DNA from: Leeuwenhoekiella palythoae
GTDB lineage: Bacteria > Bacteroidota > Bacteroidia > Flavobacteriales > Flavobacteriaceae
DNA length: 64,000 nucleotides
Assembly (NCBI RefSeq): GCF_900130045.1
Contig: NZ_FQXT01000007.1
Span: 62,001 to 126,000, forward strand
Reading direction: 5' to 3'
The notes under the pieces are model-generated. The model saw only the letters and a program-made list of their open reading frames with translations. It did not search any database and was not told where the DNA came from. Shown here one piece after another: positions 45,140-54,297 of this stretch. A program made the position numbers and the translations under genes. Each line of letters opens with the position of its first letter. Position 1 is the first letter of the stretch.

Positions 45140-46906
45140 TTGAAAGAAACATTAGCAAATGTATTTACGCTAAAGACGTTGTTTCGCACCGCTTTCATTC
45201 TTAGTTTGCTTGGAGTTTTTGCTTTTATCCTTGATTTTGGTTACGAGCAATCTTCAAAATTGCAAACCTTTCTCAACGCCTATTACCTGTTTATTCTTTT
45301 TGTGGGAATCGCCGTTACCCTAGTACGCTATTTTACCCAATCAAAAAAACTAAGCACACAGGTCATTCTTTTTGACGCGGCCAGTATTCTGGTCATTTTA
45401 TATATCATAGGCATTCATTTTTTTGGTGCTGAAGCGCATAAGCATTTAAATTTTCTCTATAGTGACAGTTGGGTAAGGGCAGCGATCTTACTCACATTTA
45501 TTAGAGAATTTGCAGAGCAGCGCGTGAATTACAAAAAGAGCCACCTCAACCCGGCGCAACTCTTTATTGCCAGTTTTGTTGGGATCGTTTTATTAGGCAC
45601 TTTTTTACTGATGCTTCCCAAAGCTACTTATGACGGGATTTCATTTTTAGATGCCCTGTTTACTTCTACAAGTGCGGTTTGTGTAACCGGTCTGATCGTA
45701 GTAGATACGGGAACTTTTTTTACACCTCTTGGCCAAAACATCATCGTTTTTCTCATTCAATTGGGAGGTCTGGGTATTCTAACTTTTGCCAGTTATTTCA
45801 GTTATTTTTTTAAGGGAATGTCCACCTTTGAAAATCAGGTGGTGTTGAGTGATATGAATAATTCGCAAAAGATCAGTGAAGTCTTTTCTACGCTAAAACG
45901 TATTCTAATCATTACCTTTTCGATCGAAGCTGTTGGCGGAATTCTAATTTTTCTAAGCCTTAAGGCCGAAAACTTTCAAGACTTTACAGATCGGTTCTTT
46001 TTCTCGGTTTTCCACTCTATTTCGGCTTTTTGTAATGCCGGTTTTTCAACCCTATCTAATGGTATTTATGATATCAATTTTAGATACAACTATTTTTTAC
46101 AGCTCACCCTAATCGGACTTTTTGTTTTTGGCGGATTGGGTTTTCCTATTGTCATCAATATTCTGAAATATTTAAAGTACAAGATCGTGAACCCCATTAA
46201 ATATTGGGATCGCGGAACTTTAAGCAAACCTTGGGTGTTAAGTCTTAGCAGCCGTATTACGCTAATTACCACTACCGCATTATCGCTTTTAGGCACCGCT
46301 GTTTTTTATGCTAATGAGTACCACAATACGCTGGCTGAACATAATGGTTTTGGCAAATTTGTAACCGCACTTTTTGGAGCCACTACGCCCAGAACAGCCG
46401 GTTTTAATACGCTAGATATGAATCAGCTGCATTTTTCTACACTGATGATGATCTTCTTATTGATGTGGGTTGGCGCCTCGCCCGCTTCAACAGGAGGTGG
46501 TATCAAGACCAGCACCTTTGCGATTGCTACGTTAAACTTTTTGAGCCTCGCTAAAGGTAAAGAACGCATAGAAGTGTATCGCAGAGAGATCGCCGATATT
46601 TCGGTGAGAAGGGCTTTTGCTATCATCTCGTTATCGCTGGTGGTTATTGGTTTTGCGGTGATCGCTATCGCAGCTTTTGATCCTGATAAAACCTTGCTCA
46701 GTATTGCTTTTGAATGCTTTTCTGCATATAGTACCGTAGGCCTCAGTTTAGGCATCACTTCAAGTCTTTCAGCAGGTAGTAAAGGGGTATTGATCATCCT
46801 GATGTTTATTGGGCGCGTGAGTATGCTTACCATACTAATTGCGATCTTCAGAAAGATGAAATACAAAGCCTACCGCTACCCTAGCGAAGAAATTTTGATC
46901 AATTAA
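45140..46906 (+). CDS. trkH: TrkH/KtrB family potassium channel subunit (TTG start)
   Basis: 588 residues. There is no in-frame ATG before the first membrane helix; I place the start at TTG 45140 (MKETLANVFTLKTLF), 25 bases after a strong promoter box. About 12 membrane segments; the last eight form the four-pore-loop TrkH/KtrB core with filter-like loops such as TSTSAVCVTGL, SISAFCNAGFS, ATTPRTAGFNT and AYSTVGLSLG. The TrkA-type regulator follows 12 bases later. Sodium- or proton-coupled potassium uptake at the inner membrane. Confidence 0.9.
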   Translation: MKETLANVFTLKTLFRTAFILSLLGVFAFILDFGYEQSSKLQTFLNAYYLFILFVGIAVTLVRYFTQSKKLSTQVILFDAASILVILYIIGIHFFGAEAHKHLNFLYSDSWVRAAILLTFIREFAEQRVNYKKSHLNPAQLFIASFVGIVLLGTFLLMLPKATYDGISFLDALFTSTSAVCVTGLIVVDTGTFFTPLGQNIIVFLIQLGGLGILTFASYFSYFFKGMSTFENQVVLSDMNNSQKISEVFSTLKRILIITFSIEAVGGILIFLSLKAENFQDFTDRFFFSVFHSISAFCNAGFSTLSNGIYDINFRYNYFLQLTLIGLFVFGGLGFPIVINILKYLKYKIVNPIKYWDRGTLSKPWVLSLSSRITLITTTALSLLGTAVFYANEYHNTLAEHNGFGKFVTALFGATTPRTAGFNTLDMNQLHFSTLMMIFLLMWVGASPASTGGGIKTSTFAIATLNFLSLAKGKERIEVYRREIADISVRRAFAIISLSLVVIGFAVIAIAAFDPDKTLLSIAFECFSAYSTVGLSLGITSSLSAGSKGVLIILMFIGRVSMLTILIAIFRKMKYKAYRYPSEEILIN

Positions 46907-46918
46907 AACGTTTAGATT

Positions 46919-47602
46919 ATGAAATATATCATTGTGGGATTAGGAAGCTTTGGCGCTTCTTTAGCCGAAAAACTTACCGCTCAAGGCAACGAAGTTATTG
47001 GCATTGATATTAAAATGAACCGTGTAGATGCTTTAAAAGAAAAAATCACGCACACCATTTGTCTAGATGCGACTGATGAATCTACCGTAACCGGTTTACC
47101 CCTTAAGGATACTGACATTGTTGTTGTCGCTATTGGTGAAAATCAAGGTACCAATGTGATGGTTACGGCACTGCTCAAAAATCTAAAAGTAAAGAAACTC
47201 ATCAGTAGAGCGGTAAATCCTTTGCACGAGAATGTATTGAGCGCCATTGGTGTTGACGAGATCGTACACCCGGAACAAGAAAGCGCAGAACGCCTGGCAA
47301 AAAAGCTGTGTATGCGTGGCGTTGTAGATTCCTTTGAGCTGAACGAGTATTTCAGTATTGTAGAGGTGAAATTACCTAAGCAATATGAAAATAAAACGGT
47401 GGAAGAAGTTCAGTTTAGAGAACGCTATAATCTTCTTGTTTTAACCACGCTGAAGAATGCATATGTAGATACCGAAATTGGTAAAACCAAAACCATTATC
47501 GATGTTCAAAGTGTCGCCACACCCCATTTGCTATTAGAGCGTGGAGACATTTTAGTTCTTTACGGCGCCAACAAAGACATCCGAAAATTTATCAATTCTT
47601 AG
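46919..47602 (+). CDS. trkA: TrkA/KtrA-type potassium uptake regulatory subunit
   Basis: 227 residues: RCK-N domain with the Rossmann motif VGLGSFGASLAEKL and the acidic residue in VIGIDIK, then an RCK-C domain (about 140-225). It binds nucleotides and gates the TrkH channel encoded 12 bases upstream. Single-RCK length fits KtrA rather than the double-length E. coli TrkA. Confidence 0.92.
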   Translation: MKYIIVGLGSFGASLAEKLTAQGNEVIGIDIKMNRVDALKEKITHTICLDATDESTVTGLPLKDTDIVVVAIGENQGTNVMVTALLKNLKVKKLISRAVNPLHENVLSAIGVDEIVHPEQESAERLAKKLCMRGVVDSFELNEYFSIVEVKLPKQYENKTVEEVQFRERYNLLVLTTLKNAYVDTEIGKTKTIIDVQSVATPHLLLERGDILVLYGANKDIRKFINS

Positions 47603-48378
47603 AATAAGGTTATTGCGACTTCGATCGCTCCATACTCTTGCTCAGGATTCCACATTGCGGTTGCTGCCATTGGGATCGTGAACTTTTTAAGCACAGGAAC
47701 TTCTCTCGCATAAATTAAACCTACATTGGTTAGATTAGGCTTATCGCCGTAAAAATGAGCCTCATTTTCAAAAGAGAACGCTCCGCCCACAAAGGCGCTG
47801 ATCGACCAATCTTTCTTCTGAATCAAACCGTAACTAACCTCCACATAATTAGAAAACGCATTTTTCAGTTCGCCATCATTAGCAACATAAGTATCACGCC
47901 CTTGCACGATAGTGCTCCAAGAAAGCTTCAACGGGATAGGCTTAAATTCATATCCTAAAGTCACGTCGATAAAATGAGAAGTGGTGCTTCGGTCGTAGTC
48001 AAAAATACCGGCATCCGGAAAATCACTATAGTTGTTAATATCCCATACACTTAACGAAAAACCGTTTGTACTGTACGAAACGTAATAATCAAATTCAGTA
48101 TAATAACCTGTTACTCCAGCGCCTCCCCAAAGTCCGGCTTTGAATTTTCCATCACGTGAGGTATAATTAAGATCTACATCCAGAACCGGAGCATCGGTCA
48201 CGCGTAAACCCTTCCAGAGGTGCATATTTTTAGCCTTCAGATTAAATGCGAAAGGCTTGTATTTTGTTGCTGTAGAATCTTCAATTTGCAGATCTGAAGA
48301 GCGTAAGTCTTCCTGTGCCTGTAGCTGCTGAAGTGCGAGAATGCACCACAGCGCTAAGGCCGTTTTCAAAAATTTCAT
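47599..48378 (-). CDS. Putative outer-membrane beta-barrel protein of the glycerol operon
   Basis: 259 residues. Signal peptide ends near LQAQED; the mature part is rich in alternating amphipathic strands and ends in a terminal phenylalanine (VAITLF), typical of outer-membrane barrels. I see no catalytic motif. It resembles uncharacterised TorF-like putative porins only in general form. It follows glpF by 19 bases on the same strand, so a role in moving glycerol or glycerol derivatives across the outer membrane is inferred from position. Confidence 0.7.
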   Translation of the reverse strand: MKFLKTALALWCILALQQLQAQEDLRSSDLQIEDSTATKYKPFAFNLKAKNMHLWKGLRVTDAPVLDVDLNYTSRDGKFKAGLWGGAGVTGYYTEFDYYVSYSTNGFSLSVWDINNYSDFPDAGIFDYDRSTTSHFIDVTLGYEFKPIPLKLSWSTIVQGRDTYVANDGELKNAFSNYVEVSYGLIQKKDWSISAFVGGAFSFENEAHFYGDKPNLTNVGLIYAREVPVLKKFTIPMAATAMWNPEQEYGAIEVAITLF

Positions 48379-48397
48379 AAAATGATTTAGATATAAA

Positions 48398-49129
48398 TTA
48401 GTTTAAGGCTAAAAAGAGAAAGGCTGCTAAAACGGCGCCAATGATGGGACCTAAAACAGGAATCCAGGCGTAACTCCATCCACTATCGGTTTTGCCTTTT
48501 ATGGGTAGTAGTGCGTGAACAATACGCGGACCTAAATCACGCGCCGGGTTGATCGCATAGCCGGTTGTTCCTCCTAAAGAAAGACCTACTCCCCACACAA
48601 CAAATGCCACTGGAATCGCGCCAATAGAACCCAGACCCACTTTAGTTCCTGTACCGTCAGCAATTTCTGCATCAGAAAAATAGAATACACAAATAAGCAA
48701 CACGAAAGTCCCTAAAATCTCACTTACAATATTTCTAAAATTATTTGGGATCGCCGGATCTGTACAAAACACCGCACGTTTGAGTCCGCCGTCTTCGGTG
48801 GCATCAAAATGGTCTTTATACATCACATACACCAAGGAAGAACCTATCATCGCCCCAATAAATTCTGCTGCGAGATACGTAGGTACATCTGCCCACGGAA
48901 ACAATCCACCGGCTGCGAGACCTATGGTCACCGCCGGGTTTAAATGCGCCCCACTATACGGGCCGGCAACAACGACACCTACAAATACTGCAAGTCCCCA
49001 AGCGGTGGTAATGGTCATCCAACCACCACCATTTCCCTTGGTTTTGTTTAAAATATCATTAGCTACAATCCCTCCTCCTAAAAGGATCAATAAAGCCGTT
49101 CCTAAAACTTCTGCTATAAATGGTGTCAT
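48398..49129 (-). CDS. glpF: MIP-family aquaglyceroporin GlpF
   Basis: 243 residues with six membrane segments and both NPA boxes: GAHLNPAVTIG and GYAINPARDLGPR. The Asp after the second NPAR is the residue that widens glyceroporins relative to water channels. Inner-membrane glycerol facilitator; glycerol kinase lies 5 bases upstream in the same operon. Confidence 0.95.
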   Translation of the reverse strand: MTPFIAEVLGTALLILLGGGIVANDILNKTKGNGGGWMTITTAWGLAVFVGVVVAGPYSGAHLNPAVTIGLAAGGLFPWADVPTYLAAEFIGAMIGSSLVYVMYKDHFDATEDGGLKRAVFCTDPAIPNNFRNIVSEILGTFVLLICVFYFSDAEIADGTGTKVGLGSIGAIPVAFVVWGVGLSLGGTTGYAINPARDLGPRIVHALLPIKGKTDSGWSYAWIPVLGPIIGAVLAAFLFLALN

Positions 49130-49134
49130 AATTC

Positions 49135-50628
49135 TTATAATTTAGTCCAGTGTTCTAGTGCTTTAACTGCACGGTACCAACCTTTGATTCCGGCTTCTAC
49201 ATCCTCCTTAGGTTTAACGGGCTCAAAGCGTTTATCTTCTTGCCACATCTCTTGAATCTCTTCTTTACTTTCCCAGAAGCCTACGGCAAGACCTGCAAGA
49301 TATGCAGCTCCCAAAGCAGTAGTTTCGGTGATTTTAGGACGCACTGTTACTGAATCTAACACGTCTGCCTGAAATTGCATCAAGGTTTCATTTACTGAAG
49401 CGCCACCGTCAACACGCAATTCTTTAATATCAATTCCTGAATCGGCTTCCATAGATTTTAGAATATCCATCGTTTGATAAGCGATCGCTTCGATCGAAGC
49501 ACGTGCGATATGCGCATCAGTGGTTCCACGGGTTACGCCAAAAATAGTTCCCTTAGCTTTTTGATTCCAATACGGTGCACCAAGACCGGCAAATGCTGGA
49601 ATAAAATATACGCCATCTGTAGATTCAACAGACTCTGCCAATGGCTCCACATCTTCAGATTTATTGATAATTCCTAAACCGTCTCGTAACCATTGTACTA
49701 CGGCACCACCAATAAAAATGCTTCCTTCAAGCGCATATTCGGTTTTACCGTTAATTCTCCAGGCAACCGTGGTCAATAAATTATTTTTAGAGAGAATAGG
49801 TTTATCTCCAATGTTCATCAACATAAAACATCCCGTTCCGTAGGTATTTTTAACCATTCCTTTTTTGGTACACATCTGCCCAAACAATGCTGCCATCTGA
49901 TCTCCTGCGATTCCGGCAATAGGAATTTTAGATGCAAAAATGGTGGTTTTGGTATGCCCATATACTTCACTAGAATCTTTAACTTCCGGAAGCATACTTT
50001 TTGGAACATCAAAAAGCTCAAGAAGTTCCTCGTCCCATTCCATCGTATTGATGTTAAAAAGCAAGGTTCTACACGCATTAGTAACATCGGTCACGTGCAA
50101 TTCACCTTTAGTGAATTTCCAGATCAACCACGTATCTATGGTTCCTAAGATCAAATCCCCGGCTTCGGCTTTTTCGCGTGCACCTTCTACATTATCGAGT
50201 ATCCATTTTACTTTGGTTCCGGCGAAGTACGAGTCGATCACCAATCCGGTTTTCTCCTGAATCATTTCAGCCTTGCCATTTTCTTTCAGCTCTTCGCAAT
50301 AATCTGCTGTACGCTTGTCTTGCCAAACGATCGCGTTATATACCGGTTCGCCGGTGTTTTTATCCCAAACAACCACTGTTTCCCGCTGATTGGTAATCCC
50401 GATCCCTGCTATATTTTTTCCGTTTAAACCTTTAGAAACGGTGGCCTCGGCAGCAACACCCGCTTGTGTGGACCATATCTCCTGAGGATCGTGCTCTACC
50501 CAACCCGGTTTTGGGAAGTATTGTTTAAATTCTTTCTGAGCTATCGACACAATTCCACCTTTCTTGTCGAAAACGATTGCGCGCGAACTTGTTGTTCCCT
50601 GATCCAGGGATAATATAAACTGGTCCAT
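49135..50628 (-). CDS. glpK: Glycerol kinase
   Basis: 497 residues, standard length. FGGY-family signatures: [18 protein letters not shown] at the N-terminus, [23 protein letters not shown], and [18 protein letters not shown] near the C-terminus. Phosphorylates glycerol to sn-glycerol 3-phosphate in the cytosol, trapping it. In the operon glpD-glpK-glpF-barrel protein. Confidence 0.97.
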   Translation of the reverse strand: MDQFILSLDQGTTSSRAIVFDKKGGIVSIAQKEFKQYFPKPGWVEHDPQEIWSTQAGVAAEATVSKGLNGKNIAGIGITNQRETVVVWDKNTGEPVYNAIVWQDKRTADYCEELKENGKAEMIQEKTGLVIDSYFAGTKVKWILDNVEGAREKAEAGDLILGTIDTWLIWKFTKGELHVTDVTNACRTLLFNINTMEWDEELLELFDVPKSMLPEVKDSSEVYGHTKTTIFASKIPIAGIAGDQMAALFGQMCTKKGMVKNTYGTGCFMLMNIGDKPILSKNNLLTTVAWRINGKTEYALEGSIFIGGAVVQWLRDGLGIINKSEDVEPLAESVESTDGVYFIPAFAGLGAPYWNQKAKGTIFGVTRGTTDAHIARASIEAIAYQTMDILKSMEADSGIDIKELRVDGGASVNETLMQFQADVLDSVTVRPKITETTALGAAYLAGLAVGFWESKEEIQEMWQEDKRFEPVKPKEDVEAGIKGWYRAVKALEHWTKL

Positions 50629-50655
50629 GTTGTATAATATAGGTTTAAAGATTAA

Positions 50656-50683
50656 GGCACTGCGACGTTAAAGCCGTAGTGCC
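50656..50683 (-). other. Hairpin between glpD and glpK
   Basis: 9-base stem with one G-U pair (50656-50664 / 50675-50683) and a 10-base loop in the 64-base glpD-glpK gap. No real T-run follows on the minus strand, so an mRNA stabilising or weak attenuating element is more likely than a terminator. Confidence 0.5.
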
Positions 50684-50692
50684 CGATTTTAT

Positions 50693-52285
50693 TTATGCGG
50701 TAACCGTATTGCCTTCAATGCAATAGTGGTTAGCCAATTTTGTAAATTCTTCTATCTGATTAAGTTTCCAGGCTTCATCACGATTCAGCTCAGCTGCGAT
50801 CAATCGCGCTACCTCAGCAGTCATTTCACGAGCAGCAGCCGCATCTAGAAACAAAGCTCTCACGCGTCTAGCCAACACATCTTCAACTGTGCGCGCCATT
50901 TCATAACGCACGGCCCAGATCACTTCCGCTTTCAAAAACGGAAGACGCTCGTGTAATTTCTCACCTAATTCCGGTTGTTCTTTTATAAGGCTCGCAATCC
51001 CCTTTTGATCACTTCCGTAGATGTATAAGTGATTGGTACGATCTTCTGTAGGCGTTGCTCCGTGAATTGCCAAATGCGCTGTTTCACAGGCTTTCTTCGG
51101 AAGTTTTTTAAGCGAAATCGCTTTATTTATCGTGTCTTGCGCCATTCTACGGTAGGTGGTCCACTTTCCGCCGGTAATGGTGATCAAACCGGTTTCTGAA
51201 ACGATCACTTTATGGCTACGCGAAATTTCTTTCGTTTTTTCTGAATCGTCTTTAGGCGCAGCAAGCGGACGCAAACCGGCAAAAATGCTTCGCACATCAG
51301 CGCGCGTCACTTTTTTATTCAAATAATTATTGAAGGTTTGCAGGATAAATTCAATTTCTTGCTCCTGAGCCTGAGGTTCCAAACTATGATCATCCAGATT
51401 GGTATCTGTAGTACCCACCAACACTTTATCATGCCAAGGCACTGCAAACAACACGCGACCGTCACTGGTTTTAGGGATCATAATCGCATCGTCTCCAGGC
51501 AAAAATGATTTATCAAAAACCAAATGCACCCCCTGACTTGGCACTACCGATTTTTTAGCTTCGGCGTTTTCCATACGCAGAATCTCATCTGTAAATACTC
51601 CGGTTGCATTGATCACAACATCACTTGAAAACGTATAATGGGCATCGGTTTCGGTATCTTTCGCTTCGACACCTATAATTTTGCCGGTATCGTTTTGCAA
51701 AAGATCAGTGACTTTAAAATGGTTAAGTAAAGTAGCTCCGTTTTCAATTGCGGTTTGTGCAATATTCGTTGCCAAACGCGAATCATCAAACTGGCCATCT
51801 TTATATACGACTCCACCATAAAGTCCTTTTTGTCTTAGGGTTGAAAGACGCTCTGTAGTCTTGGTTTTGTTGATATGCTTCGATTTTCCTAAACTCAATT
51901 TTCCGGCTAGAAAATCATAAGCTTTTAACCCGATGGTATAATAAATTCCTTCCCACCATCTGTAGTTTGGAATAATGAAGTTTTGGTTCTTCACCAGATG
52001 CGGTGCATTTTGCGCCAATAACCCGCGCTCGTACAAGGCTTCTTTAACCAGATCAATATCTCCTTGTGCGAGATAGCGCACGCCACCGTGTACTAATTTG
52101 GTACTTCGGCTAGAAGTTCCCTTTGCATAATCTACCTGCTCTAGCAACAAGGTTTTATAACCTCGAGTAGCACTATCTAAAGCTACTCCAAGTCCTGTTG
52201 CTCCTCCTCCAATCACAATCACGTCCCATTTTTTGGTTTGTGAAAGTTGTCCTGTCAAATGCTCACGCGCAAATATATTCGCCAT
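50693..52285 (-). CDS. glpD: Aerobic-type glycerol-3-phosphate dehydrogenase
   Basis: 530 residues. FAD-binding GGGATGLGVALDSATRGY at the N-terminus, TSSRSTKLVHGGVRYL and ITGGKWTTYRRMAQD are diagnostic for GlpD/GlpA. It oxidises glycerol 3-phosphate to dihydroxyacetone phosphate at the inner membrane and passes electrons to quinone. First gene of the glycerol operon; its promoter region carries candidate GlpR sites. Confidence 0.96.
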   Translation of the reverse strand: MANIFAREHLTGQLSQTKKWDVIVIGGGATGLGVALDSATRGYKTLLLEQVDYAKGTSSRSTKLVHGGVRYLAQGDIDLVKEALYERGLLAQNAPHLVKNQNFIIPNYRWWEGIYYTIGLKAYDFLAGKLSLGKSKHINKTKTTERLSTLRQKGLYGGVVYKDGQFDDSRLATNIAQTAIENGATLLNHFKVTDLLQNDTGKIIGVEAKDTETDAHYTFSSDVVINATGVFTDEILRMENAEAKKSVVPSQGVHLVFDKSFLPGDDAIMIPKTSDGRVLFAVPWHDKVLVGTTDTNLDDHSLEPQAQEQEIEFILQTFNNYLNKKVTRADVRSIFAGLRPLAAPKDDSEKTKEISRSHKVIVSETGLITITGGKWTTYRRMAQDTINKAISLKKLPKKACETAHLAIHGATPTEDRTNHLYIYGSDQKGIASLIKEQPELGEKLHERLPFLKAEVIWAVRYEMARTVEDVLARRVRALFLDAAAAREMTAEVARLIAAELNRDEAWKLNQIEEFTKLANHYCIEGNTVTA

Positions 52286-52316
52286 CGTTTGGTTTCTTAA
52301 TTTTTCTTTATGCTGC

Positions 52317-52324
52317 CAAATATA
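52317..52324 (-). promoter_or_regulatory. -7 promoter box (TATATTTG) of the glp operon
   Basis: TAnnTTTG match on the minus strand, 31 bases before the glpD ATG. The ATTTCATTT and GTTTCGTTT repeats (52345-52372) fall at and upstream of the expected -33 position. Confidence 0.6.
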
Positions 52325-52344
52325 TATAAAATGATACTAAAACG

Positions 52345-52410
52345 ATTTCATTTGAAAGTTAAAGTTTCGTTTAAATTGTTAAAAAACACAATATCGATTA
52401 AAAACGAAAC
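52345..52410. promoter_or_regulatory. Candidate GlpR/DeoR operator cluster
   Basis: Direct repeat ATTTCATTT (52345-52353) and GTTTCGTTT (52364-52372), 19 bases apart, and an exact inverted copy AAACGAAAC (52402-52410). The repeats lie between the divergent glpD and glpR promoters, next to the glpD -33 position. TTTCGTTT-type repeats are known for some DeoR-family regulators (for example AgaR); assignment to this GlpR is inference. Confidence 0.55.
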
Positions 52411-52416
52411 AAAAAG

Positions 52417-52438
52417 AAAGCGTTTTTAAAAACGCTTT
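52417..52438. repeat. Perfect 22-base palindrome in the glpR promoter
   Basis: AAAGCGTTTTTAAAAACGCT plus TT, perfect 11-base arms without loop bases, immediately upstream of the glpR -7 box (52446). Position in the promoter spacer suggests an operator; a terminator is unlikely because nothing transcribes into it. Confidence 0.6.
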
Positions 52439-52445
52439 AAGACCT

Positions 52446-52453
52446 TATATTTG
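52446..52453 (+). promoter_or_regulatory. -7 promoter box (TATATTTG) of glpR
   Basis: TAnnTTTG match 31 bases before the preferred ATG at 52485. Confidence 0.55.
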
Positions 52454-52484
52454 TAGTGCTTTTATGCGCTCAAACCTTATAGTA

Positions 52485-53237
52485 ATGGAACGTCATCAGG
52501 AAATTTTAGATCTTTTAAAAAAAGAGAAACATGTTAAAGTTGCGACCCTTTGTGAGCGACTCGATGTCTCAGCCGTAACCATAAGAAAAGATTTGAAACT
52601 TCTGGAAGATAAAGGCTTGCTCTTTAGAACACACGGTGGTGCCTCTTTAGAAAATCCTTATATGAACGAGCGCGACGTAAGCGAAAAAGCTTCAATATCT
52701 GCCGAAGAAAAATCGCTCATAGCAGAAGCGGCTGCTCAACGCATTCAGGAAAACGATTCTATTATTATCGCAAGCGGAACCACCGTACAACAGCTGGCGA
52801 AAGCGATTAAACCCATTGGTAAACTCAACGTGATTACCTCCTCGCTTCTCGTTGCGATTGAGTTGATGAAACATCGCGATATAGATATTATTCAATTGGG
52901 CGGAAACATTCGCCATCGCTCCGGTTCGGTTACAGGGCATTATGCAGAGCATATTTTGCAACACATTTCTTCTCATCAATTTTTTATGGGAGTTGATGGG
53001 ATTGATCTCGATTTTGGCTGTACTACCACTAATATTGAAGAGGCGATCTTGAATAAAAAAATGATGGAAGCCGCGCAGAAAACGATCATTCTAGCAGATT
53101 CTTCAAAATTTGGAAAACGCAGTTTAGCTAAGATCTGCGAACTTGATGAGATTAGCGAGATCATTACAGACAAGGATCTATCTGCCGCAGATGCAGAGCG
53201 CATTCGCGAGATGGGAATAAAATTAACCTTGGTCTAG
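52485..53237 (+). CDS. glpR: DeoR/GlpR-family transcriptional repressor
   Basis: 250 residues from the ATG at 52485 (MERHQEILDLL); an ATG seven codons upstream is possible. N-terminal winged HTH (HVKVATLCERLDVSAVTIRKDLKLLEDKGLLFRTHGGA) and C-terminal sugar-phosphate-sensing DeoRC domain (IIIASGTTVQQLAKAI, GVDGIDLDFGCTT, ILADSSKFGKRS). Divergent from the glp operon, so glycerol 3-phosphate is the likely effector. One base separates its stop from the convergent sialidase-like gene. Confidence 0.9.
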   Translation: MERHQEILDLLKKEKHVKVATLCERLDVSAVTIRKDLKLLEDKGLLFRTHGGASLENPYMNERDVSEKASISAEEKSLIAEAAAQRIQENDSIIIASGTTVQQLAKAIKPIGKLNVITSSLLVAIELMKHRDIDIIQLGGNIRHRSGSVTGHYAEHILQHISSHQFFMGVDGIDLDFGCTTTNIEEAILNKKMMEAAQKTIILADSSKFGKRSLAKICELDEISEIITDKDLSAADAERIREMGIKLTLV

Positions 53238-53238
53238 A

Positions 53239-54294
53239 TTACTCCAGCTTAAGTTGCAGGTATTTTATTTTTGACCGGTTATGCGTGTATGTTATATGCA
53301 CCAAACCTTCTGAATCTTGAATGATCGCAGGATAGCTGAATTCGCCTTCAGCCTCATCTTCTAACTGCAACACATCTTCCCAATGCGAACCGTCTGTACT
53401 GTACGCCAGATTGAGTTTATTACGCCCGTCTGACCAATCAGCTCCGGCTTCGGTAGGATTGTAAACCAAAAGAAAATTTCCGCTTTTAAGCGTAACCGCA
53501 TCAATCCCACTATTGGGATTAAGCATCGTTCCCTTGGTAGCTTCAGACCAGGTTTTACCTTGATCTGAACTTTCACTTTCTAAAATATAATTCTGATCGC
53601 TGCGTAATAAAGCTTTCAGATTTCCATTTTTAAGCTGAATCAAAGTAGGCTGAATGACTTTAACCGTATCTGCTGAAGGTATCCTAACGCGCTCCCAAGA
53701 ATAGCCGTTATCGCTTGATAATTCAATATGCGATTTCCAAACTGCACCGTCTTCTGACTCTACGCTAGACGGACTTACAATACTTCCGTTTGCAAGTTGA
53801 ATAGGCTTATTTTTGATAGGACCTAAAATTCCATCGGGTAATTGCTCTGCTGCTGACCACGAAGCGCCGTTATCTTCAGAAGTTTTCCATTTTCCCCACC
53901 AGGAAGATGGCGACGGACCTTCTTTGTAATACAGCATCAATGTATTTTCGGCATTTTTGAAAAGCACGGGATTCCACGTAGGGTAACTTAGCGTATCGTT
54001 TTCTACCTTACCGTCAGCTATTTTTTGCGGTGTTGACCAAACGGTATCCGTTAGTTTACTTTGATAGATACTTACGTCAGGATGCCGCTCGTATTCCCCA
54101 CCAAACCAAGCTGCGATAATACTGCCGTCCTGGGCCTCAACCAAGGTTGAAGCGTGACACTGCGGAAAAGGCGCTTCCTCGTAAATAAACCCTTCTTGTA
54201 CGATTCTTAATTTAGGCGTTTCGCTCGTTTGACACGCAGTAAACACACCTAAAACTAAAACGACTACGTGTGCTTTGATCTTTTCTAAATGCAT
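53239..54294 (-). CDS. Sialidase-like BNR-repeat lipoprotein
   Basis: 351 residues, lipobox VFTAC (Cys21). Three Asp-box/BNR repeats are clear: SEDNGASW (139-146), SSDNGYSW (193-200) and SSDQGKTW (242-249), with a fourth weaker one (STDGSHW). This is a six-bladed beta-propeller of the BNR_2 sialidase-like type. A true GH33 sialidase needs an N-terminal FRIP motif with Arg and a Tyr/Glu nucleophile pair, which I cannot assign, so the substrate may not be sialic acid. Last gene of the minus-strand glycan operon. Confidence 0.82.
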   Translation of the reverse strand: MHLEKIKAHVVVLVLGVFTACQTSETPKLRIVQEGFIYEEAPFPQCHASTLVEAQDGSIIAAWFGGEYERHPDVSIYQSKLTDTVWSTPQKIADGKVENDTLSYPTWNPVLFKNAENTLMLYYKEGPSPSSWWGKWKTSEDNGASWSAAEQLPDGILGPIKNKPIQLANGSIVSPSSVESEDGAVWKSHIELSSDNGYSWERVRIPSADTVKVIQPTLIQLKNGNLKALLRSDQNYILESESSDQGKTWSEATKGTMLNPNSGIDAVTLKSGNFLLVYNPTEAGADWSDGRNKLNLAYSTDGSHWEDVLQLEDEAEGEFSYPAIIQDSEGLVHITYTHNRSKIKYLQLKLE

Positions 54295-54297
54295 TGG

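Noticed and set aside
46423-46866. 147-codon open frame antisense to trkH
   Set aside because: Shadow of hydrophobic trkH codons; no independent evidence.
52269-52276. TATATTTG match just inside glpD
   Set aside because: Within coding sequence after the glpD start; the box at 52317-52324 has the proper position.
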